DNA from: Cristatella mucedo
Taxonomy: Eukaryota; Bryozoa; Phylactolaemata; Cristatellidae
NCBI GenBank assembly: GCA_009760855.2
Contig: WPIO01000011.1
Span: forward strand, 2,282,501-2,344,500
DNA: 62,000 bases
Direction of reading: 5' to 3'
This document shows positions 60,572 through 62,000 of this stretch, piece by piece; within the stretch, counting starts at the first letter, position 1; each line of letters begins with the position of its first letter. Both the position numbers and the translations under genes were made by a program. The notes below the pieces were generated by a model. The model saw only the letters and a list, made by a program, of their open reading frames with translations. It searched no databases and was not told the DNA's origin.

Positions 60572-60662
60572 CAGCCTGGATCTGATCTGCTCGCACTTCA
60601 AGACCCAGGTGTCGGATTCAATTCCTTGCAGCAGGCAATCCTGTATTGCCTGCTGCAAGAAG
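60572..60662 (+). mobile_element. SINE-1 5' half
   Basis: CTGCTCGCACTTCAAGACCC, B-box-like GGATTCAATTCC and a perfect hairpin I with changed pairs (GCAGCAGGC / GCCTGCTGC). It is cut off before hairpin II by LINE A sequence. Confidence 0.72.
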
Positions 60663-60667
60663 GTCAA

Positions 60668-61098
60668 TAGCTCTACTTCCTGCCACATTGCACCAGTTCT
60701 TGCCGTTCGGCACTGGGTTCCCATCAGGCAGCATACTAACTTAATGGCTCTGTCACTCTTTTTTGGTCCCTTCAATCTGTTGCTAGAGATAACCTATTGG
60801 AAATATTTACTTCTCAGGCTTATCAGCGTACCACCCACTTTTCTAAATCTCGTCGTTTACTAATATCTCCTACGAAGCTCAAATCCTTTGAAGACCGCGC
60901 CTTTAGTTCGTATGCTCCTAAAGCCGAATACTTACTCCGAACTGAAGTCATGACATCACCTGACTTGGAAAATCTTGAAAAGAAGCTAATAACCCACTTT
61001 TACATCAAAACCGCTGGATCCGTCTGAATAGTCCTGTGCATGCTTGGGTGCAGACACTGAGCACGGTATCGCTAACCGATTTAATGCTTCCTTCGCAG

Positions 61099-61153
<55 letters not shown>

Positions 61154-61190
61154 GCCTAGAAAGAGAGTAATTCTCTTAGGGCGCTATTTT
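60668..61190 (+). mobile_element. LINE A copy with expanded TA run
   Basis: Coding remnant SFEDRAFSSYAPKA, then 3' UTR blocks, a 56-bp TA repeat (61097-61152), and the hairpin AGGCCTAGAAAGAGAG...TTCTCTTAGGGCGC with ATTTTCAATC after it. Confidence 0.85.
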
Positions 61191-61423
61191 CAATCGATCC
61201 TTAACCATGCCATAGCAGTAGCACAAAAGATGCTAAAAGATGAAAAATAAAGAAACGGTAGTTTTCTAAACTGAACAGATTCTGCCCCGCAGCAATTCGT
61301 GTCAAGCTGGGCAAGGGACCTTAGCTTGCTGATGCAACCACTGACACCGGCAATAAGTCATACAAGTACTAACTAGCACAATATAAGCTTTTTTAAGTGT
61401 TCCTAGCCCTATCTAAATATAAC
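61191..61423. other. Anonymous sequence
   Basis: No gene or element recognised. Confidence 0.35.
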
Positions 61424-61545
61424 TCATTTATATAGCGGCCTAAGAGAACTTAAACTCTATCCAGGCGTTTCATTGATGCCCAAGGGCTCGTGCCAAAGAA
61501 CCCGGTAGTTGAAGGTGAAAACCTTACCCCTGGGCCAAACCAGGC
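61424..61545 (-). mobile_element. SINE-2 copy, diverged
   Basis: Minus strand: GGTTTGGCCCAGGGGTAAGG, CCGGGTTCTTTGGCACGAGC, ACGCCTGGATAGAG, TTCTCTTAGGCCGC, TATATAAATGAG. Confidence 0.65.
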
Positions 61546-61901
61546 TGCCGAATCAGTCCTGGATTCTCAGATCTTTGAGACACCTAGATCCAACAAATGC
61601 TGGCCTATTCACGTCCTCTCTTGAAGCTACCTATTTTCAACTTGGGGATCACGAGCACATCAAATAGGTATATATGAAGCACTTGCCGAACAAAGGTCGC
61701 TCTAACTGCCCCCTCTCCGTGCACTCGCATTCGCCATTAAGACAACCTTAGCTTTGACAGTGCCAAGATAACTCTCTCTATGCGAAATTGAAAATAATGC
61801 ATACCCAAAGACATTGATACCATTGAATGACTAGCTAATCTGAGTCACGTAGTTCAGCTTACGGTAGCATCTCGTTGGCTTCAAATCTCAATTCCACGAA
61901 A
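61546..61901. other. Anonymous sequence
   Basis: No gene or element recognised. Confidence 0.35.
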
Positions 61902-61975
61902 ATGCCATGCTCGGTGGGCCCGAACCCATAACTTGAACGCATGCAGGCCGCTGCTCTTTCACGCCCGCCCACGGT
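61902..61975 (-). mobile_element. Possible tRNA-derived SINE head
   Basis: Minus strand B-box-like GGGTTCGGGCCC preceded by an anticodon-arm-like stretch. Only the head is recognisable, so this is tentative. Confidence 0.35.
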
Positions 61976-62000
61976 AGGTTTAGTAAAGCGAATGCAAAGC

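Overview
This window is animal nuclear DNA, most likely from an invertebrate. It holds one intronless rhodopsin-class GPCR, no other confident host gene, long dinucleotide microsatellites, L2/CR1-like non-LTR retrotransposons and tRNA-derived SINEs. I cannot name the species from sequence alone. There is nothing bacterial or viral: no operons, Shine-Dalgarno-led gene runs or phage genes.

Layout. (1) Positions 1 to about 13.5 kb are extremely GC- and CpG-rich. The GPCR lies on the minus strand at 242-1669, with a divergent TATA-like pair and a G-run minisatellite upstream. The rest of this part is non-coding: GC trinucleotide runs, a 14-bp minisatellite (5906-6273), many near-perfect palindromes, and long TC, AC and AG arrays. 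(2) From 13.5 to 22.5 kb composition alternates, with CT/GA arrays, a GGA/GCA array and a second palindrome-rich GC block at 21.6-22.1 kb. (3) From 22.5 to 62 kb the DNA is more AT-rich and is mainly a graveyard of retroelements separated by anonymous sequence. Further GA/GACA arrays occur at 41.6-42.9 and 43.7-44.1 kb, and a CT array at 45.5-46.2 kb.

Retroelements. LINE A (L2/CR1-like, usually ending in a TAA/TTA repeat) has about 20 copies or fragments. The longest is 51560-53700 (minus), with a 600-residue reverse-transcriptase ORF. LINE B (a related but distinct family with an ACATT-type tail) has copies at 3611-3900, 30896-32880, 32882-34330, 44815-45110 and 56290-56425. SINE-1 is a tRNA-derived family with at least ten copies. 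SINE-2 is a second tRNA-headed family whose 3' half looks like the LINE A end.

The most interesting system is the relation among these elements. LINE A and SINE-2 share a 34-nt nested stem-loop at the 3' end. SINE-1 carries a stem-loop of the same 34-nt length with different stem sequences, a similar TTAA-type loop and the same CTATACAAATG flank. Paired stem positions covary between copies. This fits two SINE families that use the LINE A reverse transcriptase by presenting its 3' RNA structure. Coordinates of degenerate elements are approximate, because they were set by eye from internal copy-to-copy comparison.
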